A stretch of DNA of 7,966 nucleotides from an uncultured Leptospiraceae bacterium (lineage in GTDB: Bacteria > Spirochaetota > Leptospiria > Leptospirales > Leptospiraceae). The notes under the pieces were generated by a model that saw only the letters and a program-made list of their open reading frames with translations, searched no databases and was not told where the DNA came from. Below are positions 6,963-7,966 of this stretch, piece after piece. The stretch is from contig CALDSP010000167.1 of the NCBI GenBank assembly GCA_937924465.1, forward strand, positions 1 to 7,966, read 5' to 3'. Made by a program: the position numbers and the translations under genes. Each line of letters opens with the position of its first letter. The first letter of the stretch is position 1.

Positions 6963-7966
6963 TTAAAGATTATTAGTCAATGCAATTTTATCTTTACCAG
7001 ATTTCTTTGCAAGATAAGCGTATTTATCTGTAGTTTTGTATAATTCTTCGGGAGTTTCTCCATCTTTAGGATAAAACCCTATCCCTCCACTGATGGTAAT
7101 TAAACAAGGACAATGATTTGCAGACTCTTCTTTTAATCTTTTTTGAAACCTTTCACAGGGAACCATTGCCTCTTTAGGAGTTATTTCTGGTAGAATAACA
7201 CTAAACTCCTCTCCTCCAATTCTACAAATAATATCTTCGGAACGAAAATTTTTTAACAGTACTTTAGCTGTAAGTTGTAAGGCTTGATCTCCCGCTACAT
7301 GCCCGTAAGTATCATTGAACTGTTTAAAATTATCTAAGTCAAAAACAAATAAAGATAAAGATTTAGAATACCTTTTGCAACGTTTAAGTTCTCTTGTTAG
7401 ACTATCGTTAAAATATCTTCTATTAAATATACCTGTTAGCTCATCTACAACAGAATTTCTTATGATTTCTTCAAAAATATCAATTTCAATCAATTTTGGA
7501 CTTTTCAATAATTGTTCTTGATGTAATAAATAGTCCAACATGGCTACTCTTAGACTAATTTGTCTATTCAGTTTATGAGAGAGTTCTTTAGAATGTCTTA
7601 TAATTTCATTCCAGTATTTTTCTGCTTCTTCTTCAGAAAAGCTAAGACTGGTTAGTAAATAAAAGATTTCACTATAAAATCCTAATTTATTGTCTGGTAT
7701 TTTTTTTAATTTTTCTAGTATAAGAGAATCTTCGTTTGCTGACTTTTTGAAAATAGAAATAATTTCTTTCTTTAAAATATTTTCACGATTGCGTAATTCG
7801 TTAATTTCCTCTTTGGCTTCTAACAATTCTTTACTGGATAAAGAAACAAGTTTTTCATATGCAAGAATTGTTTCACTTGCTTTTAGCAATTCATCACGAG
7901 TGAGATTGAAGAGTTTCTCATAGGCTCCTATTATGTTTGTTAAAGACTCTGGATCTAGTTGATTGC
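6963..7966 (-). CDS. Diguanylate cyclase (GGDEF domain), 5' end outside window
   Basis: Makes cyclic di-GMP from two GTP. The frame stays open to the window edge: 25 further codons precede the TTG at 7889 with no stop and no ATG, so the true start lies outside. Residue numbers here count from that TTG as 1. The N-terminal visible part (upstream of 1 to about 50) is a helical, heptad-like linker with a 21-residue tandem repeat. Residues about 55-145 form a helical domain ending in WNEIIRHSKELSHKLNRQ and LRVAMLDYLL, a segment I recall as recurring before GGDEF domains but cannot name. The GGDEF domain (about 145-304) starts with DELTGIFNRRYF and has the metal-binding FDLDNFKQFNDTYGH (Asp184, Asp186), active-site GGEEF (225-229), and the inhibitory I-site RSED (216-219) five residues before it, so activity and product feedback are both expected. 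No membrane segment is visible; a sensory or receiver domain may lie upstream. It is probably not functionally tied to the pdh operon despite its shared orientation. Confidence 0.93.
   Translation of the reverse strand, partial: NQLDPESLTNIIGAYEKLFNLTRDELLKASETILAYEKLVSLSSKELLEAKEEINELRNRENILKKEIISIFKKSANEDSLILEKLKKIPDNKLGFYSEIFYLLTSLSFSEEEAEKYWNEIIRHSKELSHKLNRQISLRVAMLDYLLHQEQLLKSPKLIEIDIFEEIIRNSVVDELTGIFNRRYFNDSLTRELKRCKRYSKSLSLFVFDLDNFKQFNDTYGHVAGDQALQLTAKVLLKNFRSEDIICRIGGEEFSVILPEITPKEAMVPCERFQKRLKEESANHCPCLITISGGIGFYPKDGETPEELYKTTDKYAYLAKKSGKDKIALTNNL
7800..7925 (-). repeat. Two tandem 21-residue repeats in the cyclase linker
   Basis: Two adjacent 63-base units encode AYEKLFNLTRDELLKAS... 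(7925-7863) and AYEKLVSLSSKELLEAK... (7862-7800). About 12 of 21 residues are identical by hand count, while the DNA has diverged. Twenty-one residues equal three heptads, so the repeat would keep a coiled coil in register. The first copy is upstream of the first usable start codon in the window. Confidence 0.7.

Noticed and set aside
7907..7932. AGGAG followed closely by an ATG upstream of the cyclase TTG
   Set aside because: The ATG is out of frame with the GGDEF protein and its frame stops after about a dozen codons; the purine stretch is simply part of the coding frame.
1..7966. Mobile elements, CRISPR arrays, tRNA or rRNA genes
   Set aside because: No regular repeat-spacer pattern, transposase motif, terminal inverted repeats or RNA gene structure was seen; nearly all of the window is coding.

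Overview
The window is AT-rich and every gene I can support lies on the minus strand, so transcription runs from high to low coordinates. It appears to come from a Gram-negative-type bacterium. A low-GC Leptospira-like spirochaete is my best guess, because a lipoprotein-like leader is joined to a 7TM-DISM receptor and sits near a GGDEF signalling protein. This taxonomic call is inference from gene types, not from a marker gene.

Layout in transcription order: (1) 7966-6963 is the 3' part of a diguanylate cyclase (c-di-GMP synthase) whose reading frame is open to the window edge. (2) 6962-6785 is a 178-base non-coding stretch with a weak candidate promoter. (3) 6784-1033 is a compact three-gene pyruvate dehydrogenase operon: aceE (E1, homodimeric type), aceF (E2, one lipoyl domain) and lpd (E3 carrying its own N-terminal lipoyl domain). 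The aceE-aceF gap is 11 bases, and aceF and lpd overlap by one base. (4) An intrinsic terminator hairpin overlaps the last codons and stop of lpd. (5) 951-1 is the 5' part of a membrane sensor with a lipoprotein-like leader, a beta-rich extracytoplasmic domain and the start of a seven-helix DISM membrane domain. Its output domain lies beyond the window.

The three operon products form the complete complex that converts pyruvate, CoA and NAD+ to acetyl-CoA, CO2 and NADH. All key catalytic residues I looked for are present. AceE and AceF resemble the Escherichia coli proteins closely, but the lipoyl domains are distributed differently: E. coli has three on E2 and none on E3, while here there is one on each. 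The two lipoyl domains are clearly similar to each other (about 45 of 74 positions by hand), which suggests an old domain duplication within the operon.

I see no mobile element, CRISPR array, RNA gene or frameshift. Most of the window is ordinary central metabolism. The points most worth a second look are the lipoyl-E3 arrangement, the operon's E. coli-like type in an apparently distant host, the 21-residue tandem repeat in the cyclase linker, and the truncated 7TM sensor.
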